A DNA stretch of 32,302 nucleotides from an uncultured Bacteroidota bacterium. GTDB taxonomy: Bacteria; Bacteroidota; Bacteroidia; Flavobacteriales; Flavobacteriaceae. Each line of letters opens with the position of its first letter. The first letter of the stretch is position 1. The notes beneath the pieces were generated by a model. That model was not told the origin of the DNA. It ran no database searches and was given only the letters and a program-made list of their open reading frames with translations. The position numbers and the translations under genes were made by a program. The stretch covers positions 1 through 32,302 of the forward strand of contig CACLPI010000013.1 in the NCBI GenBank assembly GCA_902608795.1, given 5' to 3'. Of this stretch, positions 8,777 to 16,808 are shown piece after piece.

Positions 8777-9784
8777 TCAAATTACTTGAAAACCACCACA
8801 AAATGGATCATCATCATCAACAATTATTTTATTATATCCATGAATTCTAGCCCATCCTCTTATCACGGGAGTTATTCCGCTAAACTCTTTAATTTTAGTA
8901 CTTTTTTCAATCCTACAAATAAATTTAGAACCTATGTAGCTTTCGTGAATAAAAGTCTCTCCAACTCCTAGCTTATTTTCAGAAAATAATTGTGCCATTC
9001 GAGCCGAACTTCCTGTTCCACAAGGAGACCTATCGATGGCTTTATCTCCATAAAAAACTGCATTTCTGGATGAAGATGCTTCATCAATTACTTCTCCCAC
9101 CCATAATATGTGAGATACATCTTTTATAGAACTGTCAAAGGGATGAATAAACTTGTCCACGTATTTTTTATTTATCTTTTCCCTGATTTCTCCAGAATAG
9201 CTAATAAGTTGTTCAGCTTTATAATCATTTAAATCTGTATAATTTTCTTGTTTTTCAATAATTGCATAAAAATTACCACCATATGAAACATCAAAGTTAA
9301 TTTTACCAAGATCTTTTGAAATTACAAATAGATTTTTTGCAGCCAAATAGCTATCTACATTGACTATTTCGACCCATAAAACCTTACTACCTTTTTTTTC
9401 ATACTTTACAATAATATTACCTGCCGGTACCTCGATATTTAAAATTCCATCGACTTTAGGTTTTATCAAATTTTCCTCTAGAGCTATAGTAACAATACCA
9501 ATAGTTCCATGTCCACACATTGGTAAGCAACCGGATGTTTCTAAAAATAATATGGAAAAATCATTATTTGGATCATTAGGTGGAAAAATCATACCACCAC
9601 TCATAATATCATGACCCCTAGGCTCAAACATCAATGACTTTCTAATCCAATCAAAATTTTTGACAAAATCGGATCTTTTTTTACTCATTGATGAGCCAGC
9701 TAAATCAGGTTTTTTAGAGAGAATTAATCTAACTGGATTTCCACAGGTATGTGCATCAATACAATCAAAAATGTGTTTAGTCAT
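8777..9784 (-). CDS. 4-hydroxyproline 2-epimerase (proline racemase family)
   Basis: Interconverts trans-4-hydroxy-L-proline and cis-4-hydroxy-D-proline without a cofactor, the first step of hydroxyproline breakdown. At 335 aa it has the family length and both catalytic cysteines: Cys90 in MCGHGTIG and Cys255 in DRSPCGTGSS. Retention of the second Cys argues against the related trans-3-hydroxy-L-proline dehydratase, which has Thr there. The N-terminal DAHTCGNPVRL is typical. Its start overlaps the end of the DUF885 gene by 8 bases, suggesting translational coupling, and the dehydrogenase gene follows one base after its stop. Proline racemase activity is possible, but the surrounding pathway genes favour hydroxyproline. 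Confidence 0.9.
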   Translation of the reverse strand: MTKHIFDCIDAHTCGNPVRLILSKKPDLAGSSMSKKRSDFVKNFDWIRKSLMFEPRGHDIMSGGMIFPPNDPNNDFSILFLETSGCLPMCGHGTIGIVTIALEENLIKPKVDGILNIEVPAGNIIVKYEKKGSKVLWVEIVNVDSYLAAKNLFVISKDLGKINFDVSYGGNFYAIIEKQENYTDLNDYKAEQLISYSGEIREKINKKYVDKFIHPFDSSIKDVSHILWVGEVIDEASSSRNAVFYGDKAIDRSPCGTGSSARMAQLFSENKLGVGETFIHESYIGSKFICRIEKSTKIKEFSGITPVIRGWARIHGYNKIIVDDDDPFCGGFQVI

Positions 9785-11486
9785 TTTTTGTTTCCTCTAT
9801 ATAATTATTTATTCTCCTCTCAAGAGTAGACAATGTTACAGTTCCGTACTCTAAAATTCTTTCATGAAATTCTCTAATATCAAATTTTTCCTTTAGTTCA
9901 AGTTTTGCTTTATTTCTCAATGCCCGAATTTTTAATTCTCCTATTTTATAAGACAAAGCTTGTCCTGGCCATGAGATATATCTATCTATTTCAGTATTTA
10001 TTTCGTGTAAGGATAATGCTGTATTATTAGACATATAATCTATAGCTTCTTCTCTTGACCAACCCTTAGCATGAATACCCGTATCAATTACCAATCGGCA
10101 AGCTCTCCACATTTCATAGGTAAATTTACCAAATTGTTCATATGGTGTTGTGTAAATACCCATTTCATCGGCTAAAAACTCAGTGTATAAACCCCATCCT
10201 TCTCCGTATGCAGATAAATATAAGTTTCTTCTAAATTGAGGAATACTATCACCCAATTCATTATTAAGAGCACTTTGTAGATGATGGCCAGGGACTGCTT
10301 CATGAACAGTTAAAGCGGGAATTGTATATAGAGTTCTACTTTTTAAATCATAGGTGTTTACCCAGTAATAACCAGGGTTGGTACTATTTTTAGAAGTACC
10401 CACATATCTACCGCCTGTATATTTTGGAGCTATTGCGTCAGGAACCGGAGCAACTCCGTATGGTTTTCTTGGTAGGGTTTTAAAAAACCTTGGAAGTTGT
10501 TCATCAGCTCTTTTGGAAATATCCCTTGCATACATAAGTAGCTCTTTTGGGGTTTTAGCATAAAATTGATCATCGGTTCGAAGAAATTTAAAAAAATCAT
10601 TAAAGGATCCTTTAAAATTCAAATCTTGAATAATTTTAATCATTTCTTCTTTTATACGTGCTACTTCATTTAATCCGATTTGATGAATTTCATCAGCAGT
10701 ATATAACGTACTTGTTGTGTAATAATTTATCCTATTTTGATAAAATTCAGCCCCGTTAGGGGTTTCTGAAACCCCTATAGTAGTTCTTGTATTCGGGTAG
10801 TATTCTTTTTCAAAAAAAACTTTAATTCTAATAAATTGAGGGACTACACTATTTTCAATAGCTTTTTTTGCTTCATTAAGAACTGAATCTTTTTGGGTCT
10901 GTGATAAACCATTTGGTAATGTTTTAAAAGGGGAGTAAAAATAATTTAATTCAAAATCCTTGGTTATATGGTCATTGTATGTTGATTCATAACCGTTAAA
11001 AATAACCAGTGGTTGTGAAACTCCCTTCTTTAGTCCTTTTCTTAAAAGTGGTAGATATTGATCAACATATTGAGGAATTGAATTGAGCTTATTTAAATAG
11101 TTTTTAATCTGTTTGTAATTATACATTGGTTTCACATTATAAACCAGGCTGCTATGAAAACCAGAATCCGAAAGAAGTGGGTTTAGAAATCTTTCAAAAT
11201 CATAGTATGCTACTATATCTTTTAGAACAAAAGACAATAACTCGAAAGAAATATTGTCATTTTCGTCAAGTTTATTTACGTCAATATGTGATAGTTTTAT
11301 TAATAGGTTTTCAGCAAATTCTTTTTCGCTTCTAAAGTATTCCTCTGAAAAATTTCCAAGTGGATAATCCTTATAACCATACGCTTCGTGATTTTGGTAT
11401 TCTTGTATTATAATTTCTAATTTTTCGTTTTCTCTATCGCAAGAAAATATGAGAAACATTAGTAAGATTAGTAATTTAAATTTCAT
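9777..11486 (-). CDS. DUF885 family zinc peptidase-like lipoprotein
   Basis: A 569-aa exported lipoprotein: the hydrophobic leader MKFKLLILLMFLIFSC ends in a lipobox cysteine (Cys16) followed by Asp-Arg-Glu. The DUF885 signature HEAVPGHHLQ (395-404) holds the zinc-binding HExxxGHH-type cluster, and GEGWGLYTEFLADEMG downstream supplies the acidic partner. Family members are carboxypeptidase/dipeptidase-like enzymes; the exact specificity here is unknown. It sits inside the hydroxyproline operon, nine bases after the aldehyde dehydrogenase gene and overlapping the epimerase gene, so a role in releasing amino acids from hydroxyproline-containing peptides in the periplasm is a reasonable inference. 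It could alternatively be a general peptide scavenger. Confidence 0.85.
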   Translation of the reverse strand: MKFKLLILLMFLIFSCDRENEKLEIIIQEYQNHEAYGYKDYPLGNFSEEYFRSEKEFAENLLIKLSHIDVNKLDENDNISFELLSFVLKDIVAYYDFERFLNPLLSDSGFHSSLVYNVKPMYNYKQIKNYLNKLNSIPQYVDQYLPLLRKGLKKGVSQPLVIFNGYESTYNDHITKDFELNYFYSPFKTLPNGLSQTQKDSVLNEAKKAIENSVVPQFIRIKVFFEKEYYPNTRTTIGVSETPNGAEFYQNRINYYTTSTLYTADEIHQIGLNEVARIKEEMIKIIQDLNFKGSFNDFFKFLRTDDQFYAKTPKELLMYARDISKRADEQLPRFFKTLPRKPYGVAPVPDAIAPKYTGGRYVGTSKNSTNPGYYWVNTYDLKSRTLYTIPALTVHEAVPGHHLQSALNNELGDSIPQFRRNLYLSAYGEGWGLYTEFLADEMGIYTTPYEQFGKFTYEMWRACRLVIDTGIHAKGWSREEAIDYMSNNTALSLHEINTEIDRYISWPGQALSYKIGELKIRALRNKAKLELKEKFDIREFHERILEYGTVTLSTLERRINNYIEETKND

Positions 11487-11494
11487 AAACTTAA

Positions 11495-13093
11495 TTATAT
11501 TTTGAAAAGGCTATCACCCTCTCTAGTTGTAATTCCGTTAATATTGCGTTCAATATTTAGGGGGTTATTATTTTTTAATTCACTTGGTAGTAAATTTTGA
11601 GGAAAATCTTGAAAACTCACCGGTCTTAACCATCTTTTAATAGAATTAATTCCAACTGCAGAAAATCTTGAATCTGTAGATGCCGGGTAGGGTCCACCAT
11701 GAGTCATTGACGGGCATACCTCAACTCCTGTTGGCACACCATTAAATATAATTCTACCAACCTTTAACTCTAAAGCATTAATAATTTCCTGTGTTAAATA
11801 ATCGTCATTCTCTTCAGCTAAAAGTGTTCCTGTTAACTGGCCTTCCATAGATTTAATTACATTTAACATTTCATGTTGATCTTTACATAAAACAAGCAAA
11901 GAACAAGGGCCGAAAATTTCTTGTTGCAAACTTTTATCTTCAATAAATTTATTTGCAGTAACAGATGAGATTACGTGATTAGGAAAATTATCATCTAGCT
12001 CAATATCTTGTTTAGTTAGTACGGATACACTTTTATTTTTTTTAATATTTTCTAAACCGTCATTATACGATTTGTGAATATTAGGATGCAACATACAAGA
12101 AGGTGATATCTTTTCAATTTCTTCAACTAGTTTATTTTTGAATAAATTAAAAATTTCAGAATCAAAAGAAATAATAATCCCTGGGTTAGTACAAAATTGA
12201 CCAGACCCAATCGTTATTGACTTAGCATATTGTGCTGCTAATTCTGAATATTCTTTTTTAAGCTTTTTGGGGAAAATCAAAACTGGATTAACACTTCCCA
12301 TCTCAGCAAAAACTGGTATAGGAGTATCTCTTTTTGAAGCTAAATTATATATTGCTCTGCCTCCGCTTAAACTTCCTGTGAATCCAACGGCTTTTACGTA
12401 ATGACTGTTTACTAACTTTTCTCCCACCTCAATACCTTTACTATTTAAATTTGAAAAAACTCCGTTAGGCATTTTTGTTTTTTTAGCAGCTCTAATAATT
12501 GCAGCTGCTACTAATTCTCCTGTTCCAGCATGCATTGGATGAGATTTTAAAATAACCGGACATCCTGCTGCTAAAGCTGATGCTGTATCACCGCCTGCAG
12601 TTGAATATGCTAAGGGGAAATTACTTGCTCCAAAAACTAAAACAGGACCAATTGGCATCAACATCTTTCTCAAATCAGGTTTTGGAACCGGTTTTCTTTC
12701 AGGGATAGAGGTATCAATTGATACTTCTTGAAAATTTCCATCGGTTAGAAGTTTTGCAAAACTCTTAAGTTGATTAACCGTTCTGTTTAATTCAGCTTTG
12801 CACCTAGCTTCTGGAAGTCCAGTTTCTGAACAATATACATTTACAATATCATCGGTAATTAACTCTAGTTCATCAGAAATCTGATTTAAAAATTTTGACC
12901 TGTCTAATGAGGATACTTGTTTAAATATTTTAAATGCATCATTTGCAAGTTTAGTCGATTTTTCAATTTCAATATCACTAGCCTCAAAAAATGTAATGCT
13001 ATTTTCAATATTTAATATTGGATTAAATGTTTTAAAACTTACAGATGAATTCGAAGACAATTCCCCTCCAATAAAATTTTTACCCGTAATCAT
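11495..13093 (-). CDS. 2-oxoglutarate semialdehyde (2,5-dioxovalerate) dehydrogenase
   Basis: Oxidises alpha-ketoglutaric semialdehyde to 2-oxoglutarate with NAD(P)+, the last step of the hydroxyproline route. The 532-aa protein is an aldehyde dehydrogenase of the KGSADH type: GASNFPLAYSTAGGDTASA with the oxyanion Asn158, FAEMGSVNPV with the general base Glu264, and GSGQFCTNPG with the nucleophile Cys301. The FAEM-S-NP form and the GGDTASALAAGCPV segment are characteristic of this subgroup rather than of betaine or succinate-semialdehyde enzymes. The gene begins two bases after the dapA-like gene, and the product of one enzyme is the substrate of the next. Confidence 0.9.
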   Translation of the reverse strand: MITGKNFIGGELSSNSSVSFKTFNPILNIENSITFFEASDIEIEKSTKLANDAFKIFKQVSSLDRSKFLNQISDELELITDDIVNVYCSETGLPEARCKAELNRTVNQLKSFAKLLTDGNFQEVSIDTSIPERKPVPKPDLRKMLMPIGPVLVFGASNFPLAYSTAGGDTASALAAGCPVILKSHPMHAGTGELVAAAIIRAAKKTKMPNGVFSNLNSKGIEVGEKLVNSHYVKAVGFTGSLSGGRAIYNLASKRDTPIPVFAEMGSVNPVLIFPKKLKKEYSELAAQYAKSITIGSGQFCTNPGIIISFDSEIFNLFKNKLVEEIEKISPSCMLHPNIHKSYNDGLENIKKNKSVSVLTKQDIELDDNFPNHVISSVTANKFIEDKSLQQEIFGPCSLLVLCKDQHEMLNVIKSMEGQLTGTLLAEENDDYLTQEIINALELKVGRIIFNGVPTGVEVCPSMTHGGPYPASTDSRFSAVGINSIKRWLRPVSFQDFPQNLLPSELKNNNPLNIERNINGITTREGDSLFKI

Positions 13094-13095
13094 AA

Positions 13096-14001
13096 TTAAT
13101 AATTATATTTTGTCAAATCAGGCCTGTTACTAATTCCATAATTTATAACAGACAAAACCTCTTCCCTTTCTTTTCCATAAAGGGGTTTTCTGGGAAGTCT
13201 TACATGTTCGGAACCAATTTCTAGAATCGATTCAGCTAATTTGATGTTTTGAACCAATTTTGGATTTATATCCAATTCCAGCAGAGGCAAAAACCATCTA
13301 AATATTTCAACTGCTTCTTTAATTTTTCCTTGAGATTGAAGTTTATATATAGCAACTGTTTCTTCTGGAAATGCACAAACAAGACCAGCAATCCAACCAT
13401 CAGCACCCATTAATAAGCTTTCAAGTGCAATTGTATCAACTCCAGTCATAATTTTTAATCTAGATCCAAAACTATTTTTTAACCTTGTAACATTAGTAAT
13501 ATCTCTGGTAGATTCCTTAACTGCCTTTATATTATTACATTTTAATAATTCTTCAAACATATCAATTGTAACTTCGATTCCATAGTCAACAGGGTTATTA
13601 TATATCATAATAGGAAGTTTGGTTGACTTAGCAATAGATTCAAAATAACTAATTGTCTCATTTCTTCCTGATTTATATCTCATGGGGGGTAAAACCATTA
13701 AACCACTTGCGCCATATTTTTCAGCACATTTTACGCTTTCTAATGCTTCTTTTGTAGACTGTTCAGCAATATTAACAACAACAGGAATTTTATCATTGAC
13801 AAATTCAACGGTGTTTTTGGTAAGAATATTTTTTTCATCTCGACTTAAAGTACTAGCCTCACCTAAAGATCCTGCAAGCACAATTGCTTGCACGTCTGAT
13901 TTTAGCTGAAATTCTAAATTCTTATTAAATAGGTCTAAATCCAGCTTATCATCAATTGTAAACTTAGTAGTAATCGCTGGCATAACACCATTCCATTCCA
14001 T
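13096..14001 (-). CDS. 1-pyrroline-4-hydroxy-2-carboxylate deaminase (DapA/NAL family)
   Basis: Predicted to deaminate and dehydrate 1-pyrroline-4-hydroxy-2-carboxylate to 2-oxoglutarate semialdehyde. The 301-aa protein is a class I aldolase-fold member of the dihydrodipicolinate synthase/N-acetylneuraminate lyase family: GSLGEASTLS near 44-53, the YNNP motif with Tyr134, and Schiff-base Lys162 in KAVKESTRD. Sequence alone would permit dihydrodipicolinate synthase, but the flanking epimerase, D-amino-acid dehydrogenase and semialdehyde dehydrogenase fix the likely role. It is the first gene of the hydroxyproline operon. The 52-base gap after hemW has no visible terminator, so read-through from upstream is possible. 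Confidence 0.85.
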   Translation of the reverse strand: MEWNGVMPAITTKFTIDDKLDLDLFNKNLEFQLKSDVQAIVLAGSLGEASTLSRDEKNILTKNTVEFVNDKIPVVVNIAEQSTKEALESVKCAEKYGASGLMVLPPMRYKSGRNETISYFESIAKSTKLPIMIYNNPVDYGIEVTIDMFEELLKCNNIKAVKESTRDITNVTRLKNSFGSRLKIMTGVDTIALESLLMGADGWIAGLVCAFPEETVAIYKLQSQGKIKEAVEIFRWFLPLLELDINPKLVQNIKLAESILEIGSEHVRLPRKPLYGKEREEVLSVINYGISNRPDLTKYNY

Positions 14002-14053
14002 GCAAAATATTTTATAATGAAGATAATATATTTTTACTAATTTTTTTGTTCAA

Positions 14054-15175
14054 TTAGGTTATGAACAAGTCAGAAGCTATACCATCAGTTAAAAATTTGT
14101 AATCTGTAGATGGATGTAATTTATTATCGGTTTTAACTAATACCCCATCCATAATTTTTAGCTGAATTTGTTGTATTAATTTTTCTAAATTGAGATTTGA
14201 AAATTTTGATTCGATTAAATCTAAATCTAGTCCTTCGGAAGTTCTCAAACCGATCATTATTATTTCATTTAAAATATCAGTTTCAGACAAAATCTCTGAT
14301 TCATATGCTATTGAATTTAATTTTATTTTTTCAATATACTTCTGATTATTACTGATATTCCACTTTCTTTTAACTCCATCAAACGAATGAGCAGAGGGTC
14401 CAAAACCAATATATTTTCCTCTATTCCAATAAGTAACATTATTCTTACATTCATATCCAGGTATAGCAAAACTCGAGAATTCATAATTTACATATCCTAA
14501 ACTTAACAGATAATCATAAACATACTCGAATTGTAGTTTTTGATCTATATCACTTACTTCTTTAATCTTATTTTTTTCGATTAATTTAATTAAATCTGTT
14601 TTGGGCTCAACGGTTAATACATATGTTGATATATGAGGTACATCATATTTTAATCCAATGTCAATATTCTTTTTCCATATATCAAATGAACTTTCTGGAA
14701 TTCCATAAATTAAATCAATAGAAAAGTTTTTGAAATTGTCTTTAATTAATTCAATTGCTTTAGTGGCAGTACTTGAGTTATGACTCCTATTCATTAGTTC
14801 CAGATCGGAATCAAAAAAAGACTGAACCCCAAGACTAATTCTATTTATATTATTATTTTTCCATCCTTTAATATTTTTAATATTAATGTCGTCTGGATTA
14901 CATTCCATTGTTACTTCAGCATTTTCTGAAATATGAAATTTTTTGTTAATTGTACTTAAAATTTTCTTAGTATCATTTTCGCTAATTAGAGATGGTGTCC
15001 CTCCTCCAAAATAAATAGAATTGATTTTCTCATTTATTTCATCAGCTCTTAAATTTATTTCATTTACAATAGAATCAATAATTGAATCTTTTGATTTTAA
15101 AGAGGTAGAAAAATGATAATCACAATAGTGACATGCTTTTTTACAAAATGGAATATGAATATAAATGCTAGCTAT
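14054..15175 (-). CDS. hemW: HemW-like radical SAM protein (heme chaperone) with AUA start
   Basis: A radical SAM protein of the HemW/HemN-like family; HemW is a heme-binding insertion chaperone rather than a coproporphyrinogen oxidase. Translating upstream of the first ATG (14908) in the same frame gives 89 more residues with IYIHIPFCKKACHYCDYHFS (Cys11, Cys15, Cys18 as the 4Fe-4S site) and GGGTPS. The full product is 373 aa, normal for the family. No ATG, GTG or TTG exists between the upstream in-frame TAA and Cys11. Aligned to the usual MAGIYIHIPFC beginning, the initiator falls on ATA at 15175-15173, overlapping the ruvC TAG stop as ATAG. Either AUA is used, helped by coupling to ruvC, or one base is wrong in the sequence. 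Confidence 0.88.
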   Translation of the reverse strand: MASIYIHIPFCKKACHYCDYHFSTSLKSKDSIIDSIVNEINLRADEINEKINSIYFGGGTPSLISENDTKKILSTINKKFHISENAEVTMECNPDDINIKNIKGWKNNNINRISLGVQSFFDSDLELMNRSHNSSTATKAIELIKDNFKNFSIDLIYGIPESSFDIWKKNIDIGLKYDVPHISTYVLTVEPKTDLIKLIEKNKIKEVSDIDQKLQFEYVYDYLLSLGYVNYEFSSFAIPGYECKNNVTYWNRGKYIGFGPSAHSFDGVKRKWNISNNQKYIEKIKLNSIAYESEILSETDILNEIIMIGLRTSEGLDLDLIESKFSNLNLEKLIQQIQLKIMDGVLVKTDNKLHPSTDYKFLTDGIASDLFIT

Positions 15176-15726
15176 GACTTTCTGATTTTATCTTTATTTT
15201 GTTTGACAAAACTTGACCATCCAGAATATTTTGAACCCTTAATTATATTTTTTGAATTGTAAAAATGGCATACTGCGGCAGCCAATCCATCTGTTGAATC
15301 TAGATTTTTTGGTAATTCTTTTATTTGGAGTAAGTTTTGTAACATTTTTGCAACCTGTTCCTTACTTGCATTACCATTTCCAGTTATTGCCATTTTTATT
15401 TTTTTTGGGGAGTATTCGGTAATCGGAATTTCCCTCGAAAGTCCTGCGGCCATTGCAATCCCCTGCGCCCTACCAAGTTTTAACATACTTTGAATATTTT
15501 TTCCAAAAAAAGGAGCTTCGATAGCTATTTCATCTGGCTTGAAATCCTCGATCAAAGCAATCGTTCTTTCAAATACTAATTTTAATTTAAGATAATGGTC
15601 TTTGTACTTTTTTAGATTCAACTCATTCATCTCAATAAGACTCATTTTTTTATCACTAACCCTTATAATTCCAAAACCCATTATCGTGGTACCTGGGTCA
15701 ATTCCTAAGATAATTTTTTCATTCAT
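15172..15726 (-). CDS. ruvC: Holliday junction endonuclease RuvC
   Basis: Cleaves Holliday junctions in homologous recombination together with RuvAB. The 184-aa length is usual for Bacteroidota. The four acidic active-site positions are visible: Asp10 in ILGIDPGTTIMGFG, Glu70 in IAIEAPFFGKN, and Asp143/Asp146 in DSTDGLAAAVCH. The RNase H-like core also shows KLGRAQGIAMAA and GNGNASKEQVAKML. The gene starts two bases after the lipoprotein gene and its TAG stop overlaps the presumed AUA start of hemW, so the three form one transcription unit. Confidence 0.96.
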   Translation of the reverse strand: MNEKIILGIDPGTTIMGFGIIRVSDKKMSLIEMNELNLKKYKDHYLKLKLVFERTIALIEDFKPDEIAIEAPFFGKNIQSMLKLGRAQGIAMAAGLSREIPITEYSPKKIKMAITGNGNASKEQVAKMLQNLLQIKELPKNLDSTDGLAAAVCHFYNSKNIIKGSKYSGWSSFVKQNKDKIRKS

Positions 15727-15728
15727 TA

Positions 15729-16214
15729 TTAATTCTCAGTTGAAATTATTATTGGCATATTAAATATTACATCAACTTCTTGGCCTCGTTTAATTGCTGG
15801 GTATAATTTAGGTAAACTTGAAACTGTGCTTTCAAAAGATTTGGTAATAACCTCCTTATACCTATTATTTTGATCTGAAATAGTCATATTATCAATTGAA
15901 ATTTTACCAATCTTATCGACTTTTAAAACCATTCTAACGGTATCAATAAGTGTTCTGTTAAGAACTAAATTATTGGTTTTTAAATTTTCTCTAAATGAAC
16001 TAGTAATTGTTTCTACAAAGCAATTGTTTTTATTTTTTACATTATTAATTTCCAAACAATTTTCAAAAACAGGATACTGATCAACATCATTCCAATTAAG
16101 TGATTTTAGTTCTTCAGTTATAAATTCATCAACTGTAATTTTTTTATCAAATTGAAAATCAAATTCACATGAAATAAATAAAAAACAAAAAATAATAATC
16201 AGAGTTTTTCTCAC
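15729..16214 (-). CDS. Small lipoprotein with TonB C-terminal-like end
   Basis: A 161-aa lipoprotein: leader MRKTLIIIFCFLFISC with lipobox Cys16. The last 70 or so residues (LVLNRTLIDTVRMVLKV ... AIKRGQEVDVIFNMPII) resemble the TonB C-terminal fold, where an amphipathic strand and an R-G-x-x-V-x-V-x-F-x-x-P ending are usual. It lacks a transmembrane anchor and Pro-rich linker, so it is not a TonB. Function is unknown. It is immediately upstream of ruvC (two bases) and divergent from the DUF456 gene. Confidence 0.7.
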   Translation of the reverse strand: MRKTLIIIFCFLFISCEFDFQFDKKITVDEFITEELKSLNWNDVDQYPVFENCLEINNVKNKNNCFVETITSSFRENLKTNNLVLNRTLIDTVRMVLKVDKIGKISIDNMTISDQNNRYKEVITKSFESTVSSLPKLYPAIKRGQEVDVIFNMPIIISTEN

Positions 16215-16267
16215 AATTGATTTTATTAATTAATTTAATAAAGTTAATTGATTTTATTTAAAAAAAT

Positions 16268-16762
16268 ATGGATCTGATTTTACTAATATTATCTTTTTTA
16301 ATTATGATAATAGGAATTGTGGGAAGTGTGATCCCAATTTTACCTGGCCCTCTAAGTTCATGGGTAGGTCTCTTTATATTTAGTAATATTTCCACAGTTA
16401 TAGTAGATGGCAAAATACTTATTTTTACGCTTATTATCGCTTTAATTATATTTATTCTTGATTATATAGTTCCAATTTATACTTCAAAAAAATTTGGGGC
16501 TAGTAAGTTTGGAATTACTGGAGCATCAATTGGTACTTTAATTGGATTATTTTTACCTCCCTTTGGAATTATATTTGGAGCTTTAATAGGAGCAATAGCT
16601 GGAGAATTATTTTTAAATAAAAACCTTGAAAAATCATTTAAAGCTGCTGCGGGAGTTTTTCTTGGATTAATAGTGTCAGGATTTACCAAAGCATTAATTT
16701 CAATAGTATTCCTTGTAATTTATATCAACTTATTTTTGAATAACTACAGTAATATATTTTGA
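16268..16762 (+). CDS. DUF456 domain membrane protein
   Basis: A 164-aa inner-membrane protein made of about four hydrophobic segments (roughly residues 1-25, 28-70, 78-115 and 124-160) with glycine-rich helices, including GSVIPILPGP near the start and IGLFLPPFGIIFGALIGAIAGE in the middle (broken by small residues). These match the DUF456 family. The family has no established function. The gene is divergent from the lipoprotein-ruvC unit across about 50 bases and convergent with the GH3 gene. Confidence 0.8.
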   Translation: MDLILLILSFLIMIIGIVGSVIPILPGPLSSWVGLFIFSNISTVIVDGKILIFTLIIALIIFILDYIVPIYTSKKFGASKFGITGASIGTLIGLFLPPFGIIFGALIGAIAGELFLNKNLEKSFKAAAGVFLGLIVSGFTKALISIVFLVIYINLFLNNYSNIF

Positions 16763-16808
16763 TTCGCAGAGTAATTTCTTGTTTAAAATAATATTAATTA
16801 TGTAACAA

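Noticed and set aside
8777-9784. trans-3-hydroxy-L-proline dehydratase
   Set aside because: The second catalytic cysteine (Cys255) is retained; the dehydratase has Thr at that place.
14054-14908. HemW as an N-terminally truncated pseudogene starting at the ATG at 14908
   Set aside because: The same frame continues upstream without a stop and encodes the missing CxxxCxxC and GGGTPS motifs, so only the start codon is unusual.
15729-16214. TonB protein
   Set aside because: It has a lipoprotein leader rather than an inner-membrane anchor and no proline-rich spacer; only the C-terminal pattern is TonB-like.
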